64,000 nt of DNA from Gordionus sp. m RMFG-2023 (lineage: Eukaryota; Nematomorpha; Gordioida; Chordodea; Parachordodidae): assembly GCF_954871325.1 (NCBI RefSeq), contig NC_088775.1:10455561-10519560 (forward strand), in the 5' to 3' direction. The notes under the pieces were generated by a model. It did not search any database, was not told the DNA's origin, and saw nothing but the letters and a program-made list of their open reading frames with translations. This document shows positions 12,020-24,600 of the stretch, piece after piece. A program made the position numbers and the translations under genes. Within the stretch, counting starts at the first letter, position 1. Every line of letters starts with the position of its first letter.

Positions 12020-12445
12020 TATAATATGTTCATTATATTTTTTATATATTTATTAACTTTTACATCATATCTATATTCGCATAAATGATGCTTATTATAT
12101 AATCGTTATAATTTTTAAATTCGCTTGTATATTAATCGTTTTATAATATTTTTTACAAATTTAATAAAATGCAACTTAATATATATCTTGAATAGATTAT
12201 GGCCGTCAAATAAACTTTTATTTAAGGTGGCTGAACTGAATAAATACACATAAATTTTTTTTTGGTTATTATAATATTAAAACTTAAATTGCAAAATTTT
12301 ATTCGGGTCGGGCTCGGGTCGGGTCGGGTTGGATTAAAAAATGTGTGCTCGGGCTCGGGTCGGGCTCGGACAAAAAAAAATTTTTAATTCGGGCTCGGGT
12401 TGCGAAAAAATTACTTTGCAGTTCTCTAGTCATGACTATAATACG

Positions 12446-12903
12446 AATTGCTATAAACTACGAATTGCCAGGTAAATTGCGAATTGCCATACTAAACTAC
12501 GAATTGCAGTATATAATGATAAATTATGATAAAATGTTGTAAAATAGGATGACTAAACTACGAATTGCCGTATTTAATGTTAAAATAAAGTGACTAAACT
12601 ACGAATTGCCGTATTTAATGTTAAAATAAAGTGACTAAACTACGAATTGTAGTATTTAAGGTTAAAATAAAATGACTAAACTACGAATTGCCGTATTTAA
12701 TGTTAAAATAAAGTGACTAAACTACGAATTGCTGTATATAATCTTAAATTTAAACTACGAATTGCCGTATTTAATGTTAAAATAAAGTGACTATACTACG
12801 AATTGCCGTATATAATGTTAAATTAAAATGATTAAACTACGAATTGCGGTAATTAATGTAAAATTATAATGACTAAACTGCGAATTGCCGTATATAATGT
12901 TAA
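12446..12903 (+). repeat. 41-bp tandem satellite, about 11 copies
   Basis: The unit is GACTAAACTACGAATTGCCG followed by TATTTAATGTTAAAATAAAGT; for example GACTAAAC recurs at 12551 and 12592. The first copies (12446-12550) and the last are diverged, and the middle units are nearly identical. The array starts about 10 bp right of the target duplication of the hAT at 10809. Confidence 0.85.
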
Positions 12904-13883
12904 TGGGATGAATCATTGCAGCTAATACATTATCATCATTGTATAGGTTGGGGAATCTAAAAGTTACAAAAATAGTGTATTTAAAATATATCTTAATCAA
13001 TTTTATAAATTTTTCTTTTAACTTTAGGTTAGAATAAATTATTCAGTCAAAATTAAAACAATATTAATTTTATTTACCTTCTCTCAATGCCTTTTAACTT
13101 AGAGTCTAATAGGGCTGGCATAAGATTAGATTATTCAATCTCGTAATTTTGTAATTAGGATACTTAAAATGGGAATATAATACCCCATCTCTATATTATC
13201 CTCACCTTCCAAAATTTCAGGGAAAGATCCACATATCGCATATCCTAAAATATTAAAAATTTTACCCCTATCCCCTATAAAATGATTATTAATTATTATC
13301 TCCATTATTTAATGATTGATAAGTGGCTATATTGATTTCTATAAAGCTTGCCCGCCTTATGAAATTGAATAATTATTAATTAAAATTACTTCTACTCCTT
13401 TATAAAGGTATGCTCTTCTTCATCGTTATTATATTGAATTCCAACATGATCACAGAGAAAATTCATTACTAATCTTCTTTCATAGAAAAAATGCTATTAA
13501 TTTTTGCATGGTGAGTTCCATCTAGTGTGGTTAGGAGTAAATAAAACTTCCTAATGCTTTATAAAATATGTCTGAGCCTTTAGAAGATTTGCTTATTCCA
13601 TAGAGTATGGAATTTATAAAAAAGTGGATCTTTTTACCCTGAAAATATACTTTTAAGGGCTTCTCCAGAATTTATTGTTGCTATCAAATTAAGATTTTGG
13701 CATGAGCATCTCTGATGACTAAGCATTAGAGCATTTATCATCATTTTAAAGTATTTATTATCTTATTCATTAATGTCTGGCGACATAAAATTGTTGTGAG
13801 TTTTATTTATCATGGTATATCATGGATTATAGACCAAGGACATTAGATGAGCTGTATCAATTATGAAATCAAGAATAACATTA
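12904..13883. other. Intergenic, nothing recognised
   Basis: AT-rich DNA with no open frame, repeat unit or transposon end that I can support. The stretch separates the 41-bp array from the next hAT MITE. Confidence 0.5.
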
Positions 13884-13891
13884 TCAGCCAG

Positions 13892-14750
13892 CAGGGATTC
13901 AAACCGAAATGAATATCGGTTCGGTTCTGGTTTGGATAAAAATAGCGGTTCAAGGTTCAGGTTCGGTTCGTAAAAAATTAAATATCTGTTCGGTTTGAAC
14001 CTCTAAGTTTGAACACTTTTGTATCCAAACCTACATTAGAATTATGTATAGGGAAAATATTTTTTTTATTTTATCATTAATTTAAAAAACACATGTATAA
14101 AACCTTCATTTTTATTAATTGCACATTATAATATTTAATTTATAAATATAAAAATAAGAATAATATCAATGATTAATTTTAATATGAACAATATTTTACT
14201 TTTTTTTTTACTTAAATTTTTTTTATTAAGCAGCACAATTAATATATTTTCAAAATTCATCTCACTCAAATTACATTTATAAGGAGATAGTTAAAATTTA
14301 ATTGTTGAAATGCATCTTTCCACACTAACTTGGATAGCCGGCATGACCAATATGATATCAGATTTGATGCGTCATTTAAAATAATATTTTGGATTTAATT
14401 TTTCTCTAAGCATTATAATTTATAAGCTTAAAATATTTTTAAAAAATGTTGTAAAATGACAAATACTAAAGTTTATAAAAATTATGGCCGACACTTATCA
14501 ATCAAATGTGAATGATGATAATCTTTAAAATAATTTAAATTTAATTGAAATTTTTTTAATATACTAATAATAACTTTCATATTGTTTTATAAGCATAAAA
14601 TCATGAGGCTCGAACCGGTTCAGAGACATTATAGCGGTTCGGTTCAGGTTAGGCCAGAATTTTTTAGCGGTTTAGGTTCGGTTCAGGTTCGATAAAAATA
14701 CCGGTTTTTAGCGGTTTAACGGTTCAGTTCAGGTTTGGTTTGTATCCCTG
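13892..14750. mobile_element. Non-autonomous hAT (859 bp) with exact target duplication
   Basis: Ends CAGGGATTCAAACC and GGTTTGTATCCCTG are inverted repeats with one mismatch. The 8-bp duplication TCAGCCAG flanks both sides (13884-13891 and 14751-14758). Both ends carry repeated GGTTCGGTTC/AACCGGTTC motifs (13915-14030 and 14610-14740) as subterminal repeats. The interior is AT-rich and noncoding, so this is a MITE-like derivative. Confidence 0.92.
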
Positions 14751-14758
14751 TCAGCCAG

Positions 14759-15170
14759 TTTTTAAGAAATATTGGCATATGCATTATTAATCAATATGGT
14801 TTGAATTGAATTGGAAGAGTCGCCTATTCGAAATTTATTTAGATGTTTTTCTATTAACTTAAAACTGTTGGCATGAACATTTTTATAAAATAAATAGTAT
14901 AAGAATTTGAAAATGACAATATCTTAAGGTTTGTTTTTTTATGTTATAACTACTGGATTGATTTGAGGATATATATTTTTTATATTTTAAACAAATAAAT
15001 TTGTATTTTTATTTAATTTCAGAATATTTTTCAAATTTTGAAAATGGGAAATTTGAATTAATGTTATTTAGAACATTTTCTTCCCACTTATTTTTCATTT
15101 CATTAATATCATCGTCTGACTCACTTTCAACCATTTGGATCATTTGCCATGACATTTTAATAATTTAGTG
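14759..15170. other. Intergenic, nothing recognised
   Basis: AT-rich sequence between a hAT MITE and the minisatellite upstream of HMCES. No feature can be supported. Confidence 0.4.
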
Positions 15171-15183
15171 ATTTAGGTTTATG

Positions 15184-15382
15184 ATACAAATTGAAATATA
15201 AATTATAAATTGAAAATATAAATTACAAATTGAAAATATAAATTACAAATTGAAAATATAAATTACAAATTAATTAAAATATAAATTACAAATTGAAAAT
15301 ATAAATTACAAATTGAAAATATAAATTACAAATTGAAAATATAAATTACAAATTGAAAATATAAATTACAAATTGAAAATAT
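15184..15382 (+). repeat. AT-rich minisatellite, 20-bp unit
   Basis: The unit AAATTGAAAATATAAATTAC is repeated about ten times head to tail, with one copy altered near 15270. It ends about 260 bp upstream of the HMCES start codon. It looks like a simple tandem expansion with no coding content. Confidence 0.9.
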
Positions 15383-15459
15383 ATTATTTCAAAATTAAAT
15401 AACAAATCATATAAATTATAATTAATTATGATATTATGTTAATAGTTATATTCATTATA

Positions 15460-15570
15460 TTTTTAGCGCTACTTAGCCACTTCAAAAAAAAGGAGCGTGC
15501 TAATAAATTTTTAAAAAAGTAGCACGTTAGCTATACCTACCAAAAAAGAGCTCGTTACTTTAACAATTCT
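15460..15570. repeat. Transposon-end-like repeat upstream of HMCES
   Basis: Phrases such as GGAGCGTGCTAATAAA, GTAGCACGTTAGC and GAGCTCGTTACTTT resemble the repeated ends of a decayed DNA transposon or MITE. The stretch occupies the -180 to -70 region relative to the HMCES start codon, so part of that promoter may be repeat-derived. The family is not recognised. Confidence 0.3.
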
Positions 15571-15638
15571 GCTAACCTAATAACCAAAATTGTTCTTTTA
15601 AACACATTTAGTATATCGTATCATCCATTCTATTTCCA

Positions 15639-18600
15639 ATGTGTGGGAGAACAGCTTGGTAACATTTTAAATAATATTTAGTACATATATTCTTTATATT
15701 CAGTGGTAAAAATCCAAAAAATATTTGTGAATTGTGCACGTATACTAATTCCAATAACAAGCAAGAATCTCCTACATATATTGAATATGGAGGTAAATTT
15801 GCCCCCTCTTACAATAAACCCCCACAAACTTACAAGTTTTTTAAATATAATTATATATAATAAGAATTTATTTTAGCCCCATATTGATAAACTCAAAACA
15901 TATAGACCCAATTAAAGCTTATTCTGAACTAGTGATAATTCCCATGTATTGGACTCTAATTCCTAGTTGGTTTAAAAAGGGAAGCAATTTTAAACTTAGG
16001 ACAATAAACTGTAGAAAAGAAGGGGTAATGTTGAAACCCATGTTTAAAAATGCACTTAAGCATAAGTATCGATGTATAGTTTTAGCTGAAGGGTAAGATA
16101 AATTTTTTAATATATTCAATAAAAAAATTAAACTTTTAATTCATTTTACTAGCATTTAAAATGTACAATATATATTTTTACACTTATACTATGTAGAGGG
16201 ATAAAAATTTCAATATTAACTGTTGAATACTTATAAAATTTATAATTAAACACTTTATAACCTTATAAAGAAAGAAAAAAAATAAATTTTTTCAGAATTT
16301 ATATTTTTAAAAAATGTAGTAAATTTTATTTATTTATGGTAAATGCACTAATTAGTAAGGTATTGAGCACAATTGCCTTGTTAAATTGATCACTTAAATT
16401 GTTAGTTACCACGGTTGTGAATGAAATAGTCAAATCATTTGATTTGTTCTTTTATTCTTACTATCCAAATTAAAGAAAAATTTTTACAACATTGATTCAT
16501 CTTAAAATTGGGATATCTAATCTAACCAATTTTTTATGAATTCATTGTAAAGTTTTTGCTTGGAAAGAGTTTTCTAATTGTGATTGTATATTAATCAAGA
16601 ATTAAAATTAAATTTTAAAAGATAAATAAGAATTATACATGGCTCATTAATCCCCACCAACTTAACCTAAATATTATTATTTTTTTAAATAATTTTCTCT
16701 TTTTATTTTTTGATTTTCATTAAAATTACAGAGGATTAAAAAATATATATTAAAATGGATATATTAAAAATTAAATATAATAAAAAAGAAATATATAATA
16801 TATTTATGATCTATGAAGACATTAAAAAAGACTATAAAAAAATATATGGGTTTTAAAAAAAGGGGGGGGGGGGTATATATCATCCAAGAGAAGAGTGAAT
16901 ACTTAAAAAATTAGACCATCAAATTTCTAGGGAAATCTGCTGGCGAAGGTAAAATCCTTCATTGGGGTCCCCTGAGATTTTAATTTTATTTTTTATAGTT
17001 TGGTATGTATATTTTTAATATTTGTAATCAAAAATTTATCTTATTGTAAACCTTTTTTAATATTATTGAATTTGGAAATAAAGATTTTAAAATATATAAA
17101 AAGAAAAAATTTAAATTTGTTACATCTTAGAAGAGAAGCACAAAACCTATGCCAAAAATATTTAATATAAATTTAAGTAAAATGCAAGTAATTATGCTTA
17201 TGTAAATAAAGTTTGTCAATAGTTTTGGTAATGCTAACATTTAATTTTGCTAGAGTACTTTTTGCAATTTATTTATTGATAAATATTGATAACTGAAATA
17301 TGTATTGTCATTAATATCTTATTTGGTTTATTATAATTTTATAATGGGTTGATAATTATTAAGTTATAAAATTACAGATCTCAATTTTGTTATTATGGCT
17401 GGGATCTAAATATCAAAATTATAATTAAGAAATTGTAACATTAATCTAAAAATAGTAGCTTAATCAGGGTTTCGAACCGTTTGGTATAACGGTTCGGTCC
17501 GGTTTTTAGTTTAAAATTTTATAAAGGTTTTGTTCCATTTCGGTTTTTAAAAAAAAAATCATATTGGTTCGGTTTATAATTTATAACGGTTCTTTTCGGT
17601 TTGTTCTGGTTTTTATAAATTTAATTTTAAAAAAAATTAATCATTAACCATGTATATATTAATTTTAGAGAAAAATCTTTTTAGTTTATAATTTCTTATT
17701 TAATTTATCCATGATAATCTAATAGATATTTTTATTAAATTTAGGAAATATAAATTAGACAAATTAGTTTTTTTTTATTTCATAAATATTTTCAAATTTT
17801 CTTTTGTTATCTTAATAATTTGAATTCCCTATTGTGGAATCTTTCTATATGTCGTTCAAGATTTGCAGCATGGTCCCCAGTTAAGACCTTACCACAATCT
17901 TCTATTTTACAAATAGATTGATTTTTTATGATATCTAATTTAAAATAGGAACGCACAGGATTTGACTTTTCCCGAACCAATAGATAACTAAAAAGCTATA
18001 TGATGATAGATGAAAATCTTTTATTATATAAATAGAATAAATAAAAAAGCTTAATAGAAACAATTTTACCTTCATTTTTATTTTTTTGAATAACTTGGAT
18101 TATAGAATTTAAATGACAATAAATAAAATGGTCAGCAATAAATATTTTAATGATATAATTTTTTATTTATAAAAATCATATTTTTTTTTAAATCAGAATT
18201 CTAATATTTATTATTAAAATAATATGTTAGTTAGCATTTACCATTATCATATATGCAAAATAAAAAAAAATATGATTAAAGAATGGAATTTGAAATGATC
18301 TGTATTTTTAAATAATAAAAATCTTACTATAAATCTTCAGTTTAAATAAATTAACTAACATTGCATTAAATTATTTTATACTTTTATTTATTTGTGTTTT
18401 ATATTAAATAGACTTACATTTAAAAATAGGAATTACATTTTGATGTTAAACTATAACTAGTATAGTTTAATTCAAATTACCCACTCTTATATATTCTATA
18501 TAAACTAAGAAACTTTTTTTGAATATATCAATTAATAAGAAATTATTGTAAAATGATATTAAAAAATTGGTCAGTACTTTATTTCTATTAGATGTTAATA

Positions 18601-21600
18601 TAATATGACAGAATAGGTAATTTAAGTTAAACTATAGTATTTATATTTAGTTTAACATCATTATATCATTAAAATATTGCTGACTATTATATTTATTGTC
18701 ATTTAAATTCTATGATCCAAGTTTTTATAATGAGATAAAAAAATAAACCATATAATATAAAAATGAATGTAAAAGGTACTTGATTTCTATTAGATGTTAT
18801 TATATAGAAATATTTAATTTGAAAAGAAATCACCAATTCAAAAAATGCCCCCAAGGAAAATTAAATTTTAAATTTAGGTTAATAATTTAAAATTAATTAT
18901 TTTTAACGTTTTGAACCGGTTTAAACCGGTTCAAAATATTTAGTTCGGTTCGCTCTTTTAATATTTTCTTTATAACGGTTCGGTTAAGGTTACGGTTCAG
19001 AGAATCATAGTTCATTCCGGTTTTGCGGTTCGGTTCAGTTTGAACCCCTGAGCTTAATTTTTTTAAATTTATGAAAGTTACTTAATTTTTTTTAATTTAG
19101 GGATTTTTATGAAAAAAAAGTAATCTATACTGATTTTACTGTTTAAAAGTTATTTATTAAAATGGGAAGTATAAAATAATTTGGCAAAAATTTTAAAATT
19201 TAGAAAACTTTAAAAATTTTAAGTAAAATTTTGGATATATATGGGTGTACCGATACCGCTTTTTGGAGGCCGATCCGATATTTCCAATATTAAATTGATA
19301 TCGGCCGATTACTGATCCGATATCATATATAATTTTGTATTCTGTAAAGATACCAATGGTTTTAATTTTTAATATACTTTTTAGAGGTCTGCATTGGGCG
19401 GGTTTTTGGACCAAAAGCCCGCCCACCTAATATGTTTTAAAAAAAATTTAACCCGCAACCCGCCTATAGTTTTCAAAAAAATATATACCCGCCTGCCCCG
19501 CTCATTTGTTTAAAATTCCTTGTCTGCCCATTAGTCCAAAAGTTTTTATCCGCCCGCCCATTATTTATAAAAAATATAAACTCAAGTCCGCTTATAATTT
19601 AATTATGGCCATTCTTTCAATTTTTTAAATCTAATAAAAAATATTTCAGCATTACACCTCTACAAAAAGTTTAATTTAGGAAAATAATTTAAAGTATAAA
19701 AAAAATACATAATTTAAATTATGGACCATTTATTTGATCCAATAGAATATTTATGAAATAAATATAAAATTGATATTATATGTAATTATAATGCAAAAAT
19801 AATAATGAATCGACATTTCTTGGATTAAACACGTTCTTCTTTGTTCTAAAAACTGTTCTTAAAACCTTCCAGCAATGCTAAATCCTCGCAGAAGAAGCAC
19901 TAGTTACAGGAATTGTCTATATTTTTCTTGCTAATCTTGATAGCTTTGGCAAATCTCTTGTCGTTTCCACCAAAGTAGGATATCCGTTTGAAGTATATCC
20001 TCTTCCTCAAGTGAGATCCAGATGTCCCATATGCAATATATGTAAAACTCTTTTTTAAAGTGAGGATTAAATGATTAATCTGCCATTCCAAAATATAATA
20101 CCATGCTATTTTTGTAATCGTTTCATGCTATTCGGAATAGTAACAGAACAAAATACTATACAGTTTTATAAACCAGACCTCGAGTTAATATTATAAACAG
20201 ATGCATCTAACCAAAGATTTGTAGCTGTGCTCATGCAAAAATATGGTAATAGTAACGAATTTCCAATACTTACACCTCAAAAACTGTACAGGAAGCTGAA
20301 AAAAATTATTCTACAACAGACAAAGAAGCAAAAACATAAAGGGCGTAGAAAAATTTTATAACTATTTGTATGGACTAAAATTTGAACAGACCGCAAACCT
20401 ATAAAGATATATGATAATAACAGAGATTTAAGCTCATTAACAAACCAATGATGATTACGTTGGGCTTATAAATTATCTGCATATGATTATAATATAATGT
20501 ACAAGAATGGCGCTAGCGAAACCCAATAGAGGAAAATTGATAGATTAGCAAGTTAAAATAAAACAGTGAAATATATAAGAAATCTTACTTATGACACATT
20601 AACTCTGTCAAGATAAGACCTTAGAGAGGAAACCGCAAAAGATCCAATTTTAAGAAGAGCAAAAATATTTATAAATGGTACAAATACACAAAATCAAGCA
20701 CCAGAATTACAAGCGTTTAGAATAAGAATAGTTGAAATAGAAAATGATGACGGTATTTTATTTTGGAATGACAAATTAATCATTCCTTACTCACTTCAAA
20801 AAAGAGTTTTACATATATTGCATATGGGACAATCCAGAAATTGTATTGCAAATCCTTATCTGAGCGTTTTACAGACTAGAAATTTTGCCTAATCACAGTC
20901 ATTAGTAGAGATTGGTTGATAAAATTTTCTTATATCTAATCAGTAAGGTAAAAAAATGAAACTAAATTTACTAACGTTTTTCGAGATAAAATATAAATGC
21001 ACAAGAAGAAATATTTAAATTTTAACTTTTTACCAAAATTCAATATATATAATAATTTAAAATAAATTAGGGGAAACCAAGGGTGGTTGGGATACTTTTC
21101 ATTTAAAACTGAATAAATTCATGCAATTTGAAATAGCTAAATTTTATAAAAACTGTGCTTTTTAGAAAATTGAATCTGAATTTTTTTTTGGCCCAACCAT
21201 GTCATACTCTGGGTACTTTTGGAAACCTTCTAAATGGAAATTTTTTTTTGATATTTTTATAGTATATTATATTAAAAATTAATATTTAAATCGATAAATA
21301 TTAATTGTAGGGCCAACTATTCTATTAATCATGACCTAGCCTACTAACTTTATAAATATCTTTCAATCATATTAATTCATGTTTTATGATTCTGAAAAAT
21401 TGTCAGAATAAAAAAATAGGGTTTAAACTTTCCCTCAATTAATTTATTAAAATTTTAAAATATTAAAAAGTAATATTTTAGATCGATAAATATTAATTTG
21501 TAGGGCCAACTATTCTATTACTAACCATGACCTAGCCTACTAACTTTATAAATATCTTTCAATCATATTAATTCATGTTTTATGATACTGAAAAATTGTC

Positions 21601-24600
21601 AGATTAAAAAAATAGGGTTTAAACTTTCCCACATTTAATTTATTAAAATTTTAAAAGCTTTATTAATAAATCTAAACGATAAAGTTTAAAATTATTTTTT
21701 GCAACTTTTGGTATGCTAGAACCAGGCGCGTACGCAGGAATTTGGTTCGGGGGGGGGGGGGGATAATAAAATTTTTTAAGAAATTTTATTGTTTTTTAAA
21801 AATATCAAGCATAAATTTATTAGGACTAATAACTATTTCTAATACACAATTTTAAATTAATGTGAATTATAAAAAAAATTATATGTAAAGAATCGTTTAA
21901 ATGACCCAAAATAGAAATTTGAATTTTTTGAGCCTTTACACAAAAAGTTTCTTAGGAATAATTGCATTTTGTATGTTATATATTTACAATGTAAAATCTA
22001 ATCTTCGTTGTGATTGAGCTAATTTTTCAATTATCTCATCCTTGCTTGTTGTCAAATGCCTATGAATATTCAAAATATCCAAACCTTTCATTCTACTTTC
22101 AGATGTTGTACTTCTTCAGAGACCTGCAGACCCGGCCCCCTGGCCGGACAGTATTTTAATTTTTTTATACCCGGGCCCCAAACCGGGCCTAAATTATTTT
22201 AAAAAAACACCCAATCCGGGCTGTATTTTTTAAAACAGCCTATATTTGAAATCGTTATTATTAGCTATAAAAATCAAAAATAAATATAATTTATTTTTAA
22301 AAAATCCGGGCCTGGCCTGAAAATTTTATTTTAAAAAAAGCCGAACCGACCCTGAAAATTTTTTTAAAAAAGCCGAGTCGGGCCTAAAAGTTTTTTTAAA
22401 AAAGCCGGGCCTGAAAAATTTTTTAAAGAAACCCAGGCCGGGCCGTAAAAAATTTTTAAAAAAATCCGAGCCCCTGCAAATGGTACTTCTGCAGGCCTCT
22501 GTTATTCTTCTTAAAAAAGTTTAATTAAAAATGTGTTTGGAATAATGCAGAGCATCCATAGCATTTTTTGGGAATATATCAACCATAGTTGATCTTATAC
22601 ACATAGTTATTCAGCTAGTAAGGCATCATAAGATACTTTAACATCCTCATAATAAAAATCTAACAAATATTTTTTTTTCTATCATTATCTGAAAAAGGTT
22701 GGGAAGGCTTTTGTGGAAGTAATATTTGCAGATTAGTAAGTGCTGCATGATGAATAAATTCATTTATTTGGGTTATAAATGTATCTGTATTTAAGTTATA
22801 CTCTTTTAATGATCCTATATTAATGTTTTAACGATGAGCTTGCCTTGCTACAAGTTGAGGGAGACAAATATTAAACACTTATAGCTCTGCTTTTGACTCA
22901 ACAATAAAATATAAAATTCTTCATCAATATTAGCCCTAATTTCCTTGAGTTCTGATAAAATACTCTCCGCTATTCTCATCTTCTTTCAAGTCAATGTCAT
23001 GTTTTTGAAAAGTAATGTATATATAAATAATACATTCTAATGAGAAATAAAATTTGTAATAAGCATTGAATCCAATAATTTTCTTGCTTCTGAGGAAATA
23101 TTTCATTGTGATATTTCAGTAATAGCAAATAATTGGCTCTTCTAACTCCTTAAAAGCTGTTACTGCTTGATGGCAGAGACTCTATCTCGTTTGACAAGGT
23201 TGCAATCTCTTTTTCCCTGTTGGACAAGAAGTTTCAGAAATAATTATTATTTGACTAGAAATTTGAAAATGGTAGATAAATATTACGCCACTAAAAATTT
23301 GAAAATAATAAGTAAATATTACGCCGGAAAACTTGAAATCGAAATTAATTGATAAAATAAGTTAGTAGATAAATGTGATAATAATTATAATTAAATATAT
23401 ATTTAATATGAGATACGAATAAATATTAACAAATATAAATTTATATAAACAATAATATTTTTGAAAAATATATCCGGCATCTGCATTTTTTGGCTTTGGA
23501 GGGGGGGGGGATTTGACCCCCTGCCCTCCTCCGCTGCATACGCCTATGGCTAGAACACATTTGACTCTCCAAAAATTATACTAAATATTTTTCAAATTTT
23601 TTTTTAGCCAATTGAGTCCTTAAATTTATCAAAATTGATGTTGCTAAAAATAAATTCATTATTTTTGTCATCAAGAACAAAATCAATCAAAAAGGATGAC
23701 TTTAACGTTTCGTTTCTTTATTAGTTGTCATCATCATCTGCATGACAGAAATATCGTTGGAAGCACTCCCCTTTTAAAATCTACTTCCTAAAATATGATC
23801 ACTAACACTATATCATTTAGCTATTATACTATTGTATCTAATCAATGATATTAATAAAAAAATATCTTTGTATATTTTTTATAATTTTATTCAAATTAAT
23901 TGAGCCAATATTTCAACAAAATCGTAATCAAAATAATTTCAGGCATGACTGTTTAGGGTAGAACAAGTAAACATTATTATCCTTAATTTAAAGGCCATTA
24001 GACTATTCAATATGTCTGGACTAAATCGGTGTTTAAAATCTAAATTATACAAAAAAAAAAATTTTTTGGCTTCAAAATTTGTATTTTCGAAATTTTGAAA
24101 GGGATCAATCTTTCAATCCTCCAGTGATGCCGATGTAACGTTTAGCATTTTTGCTTCTTAGTGTGATGCCGATGTAACGTTTAGAGTTTTTGCTTCTTAG
24201 TCATTCTCATTTTTTTATTAGAAAGTTTCTTATTCCTTTTCGATTATATTATCTATTTCACTAATATTTTAATCTGACATAATTATCTTTGTCTTGACAC
24301 ATTTTATAAATTTATTTTATATATTTACTAAAAAGTTATATACTTCTAATTTTTAATAATTTCCTTTTATAATTCCAAATTTAGTTAGAAATTTTTTTAC
24401 ACGAAATTATTCCTTTATTATAAAAACAACTAGGGAAAAATAATTTTCGGACGATGTATGGAAATATGTAAAATGGCCAAACCCATCCTAATTTTTACGC
24501 AATGCTAAAATACTAATCAAATTAACATATAATTATTAGAATAGGATGCACATTAGTACTTTTTATAGAGGTAAGATATCTAATAACAAAGTATGAAAAT

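Larger units (their letters stand above)
10809..12428 (+). mobile_element. hAT transposon, 1.62 kb, with exact 8-bp target duplication
   Basis: The element starts TAGAGAACTGCA and ends TGCAGTTCTCTA, a perfect 12-bp terminal inverted repeat. It is flanked by GTCATGAC on both sides (10801-10808 and 12429-12436), the 8-bp duplication typical of hAT insertion. Inside each end are clusters of GGGTCGGG/GGGCTCGGG motifs (10835-10915 and 12300-12405), subterminal repeats that in hAT elements bind the transposase. Only the C-terminal part of a transposase remains, so the element is internally deleted and presumably moved with help. The perfect duplication suggests fairly recent insertion. Confidence 0.92.
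17465..19050 (-). mobile_element. hAT transposon (1.59 kb) with BED-finger remnant and exact target duplication
   Basis: The ends CAGGGTTTCGAACC and GTTTGAACCCCTG form an imperfect terminal inverted repeat, and AGCTTAAT is duplicated exactly on both sides (17457-17464 and 19051-19058). Subterminal GGTTCGG and AACCGGTTT motifs cluster at 17485-17605 and 18905-19045. The only coding trace is a BED zinc finger on the minus strand. The interior 18098-18727 holds large nested inverted repeats. It lies in intron 3 of HMCES. Confidence 0.9.
21723..23548 (-). mobile_element. hAT transposon copy A (1.83 kb) with exact target duplication
   Basis: The ends CAGGCGCGTACGCAGGAA and CCGCTGCATACGCCTATG are imperfect inverted repeats, each followed inward by a G/C homopolymer run. 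GCTAGAAC is duplicated exactly (21715-21722 and 23549-23556). A transposase C-terminus (LDILNIHRHLTTSKDEIIEK) is encoded on the minus strand near the left end. A second, shorter copy lies inverted at 31423-32748. Both contain the same nested MITE. The N-terminal half of the transposase is missing. Confidence 0.92.

Noticed and set aside
12345-12542. 65-codon frame starting MLGLGSGSDKK
   Set aside because: It is a translation of the GC-rich subterminal repeats of the hAT element and runs on into the 41-bp satellite.
12446-12903. Regularly spaced repeats resembling a CRISPR array
   Set aside because: The repeats are contiguous 41-bp units without unique spacers, in a spliced eukaryotic genome. 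It is a satellite.
19386-19675. Candidate MITE with TAGAGGT ends
   Set aside because: Only seven end bases pair convincingly and no target duplication is present.
23167-23352. 61-codon frame in hAT copy A
   Set aside because: It lies antisense to the transposase remnant and has no similarity to any family; partly repeated AT-rich units.
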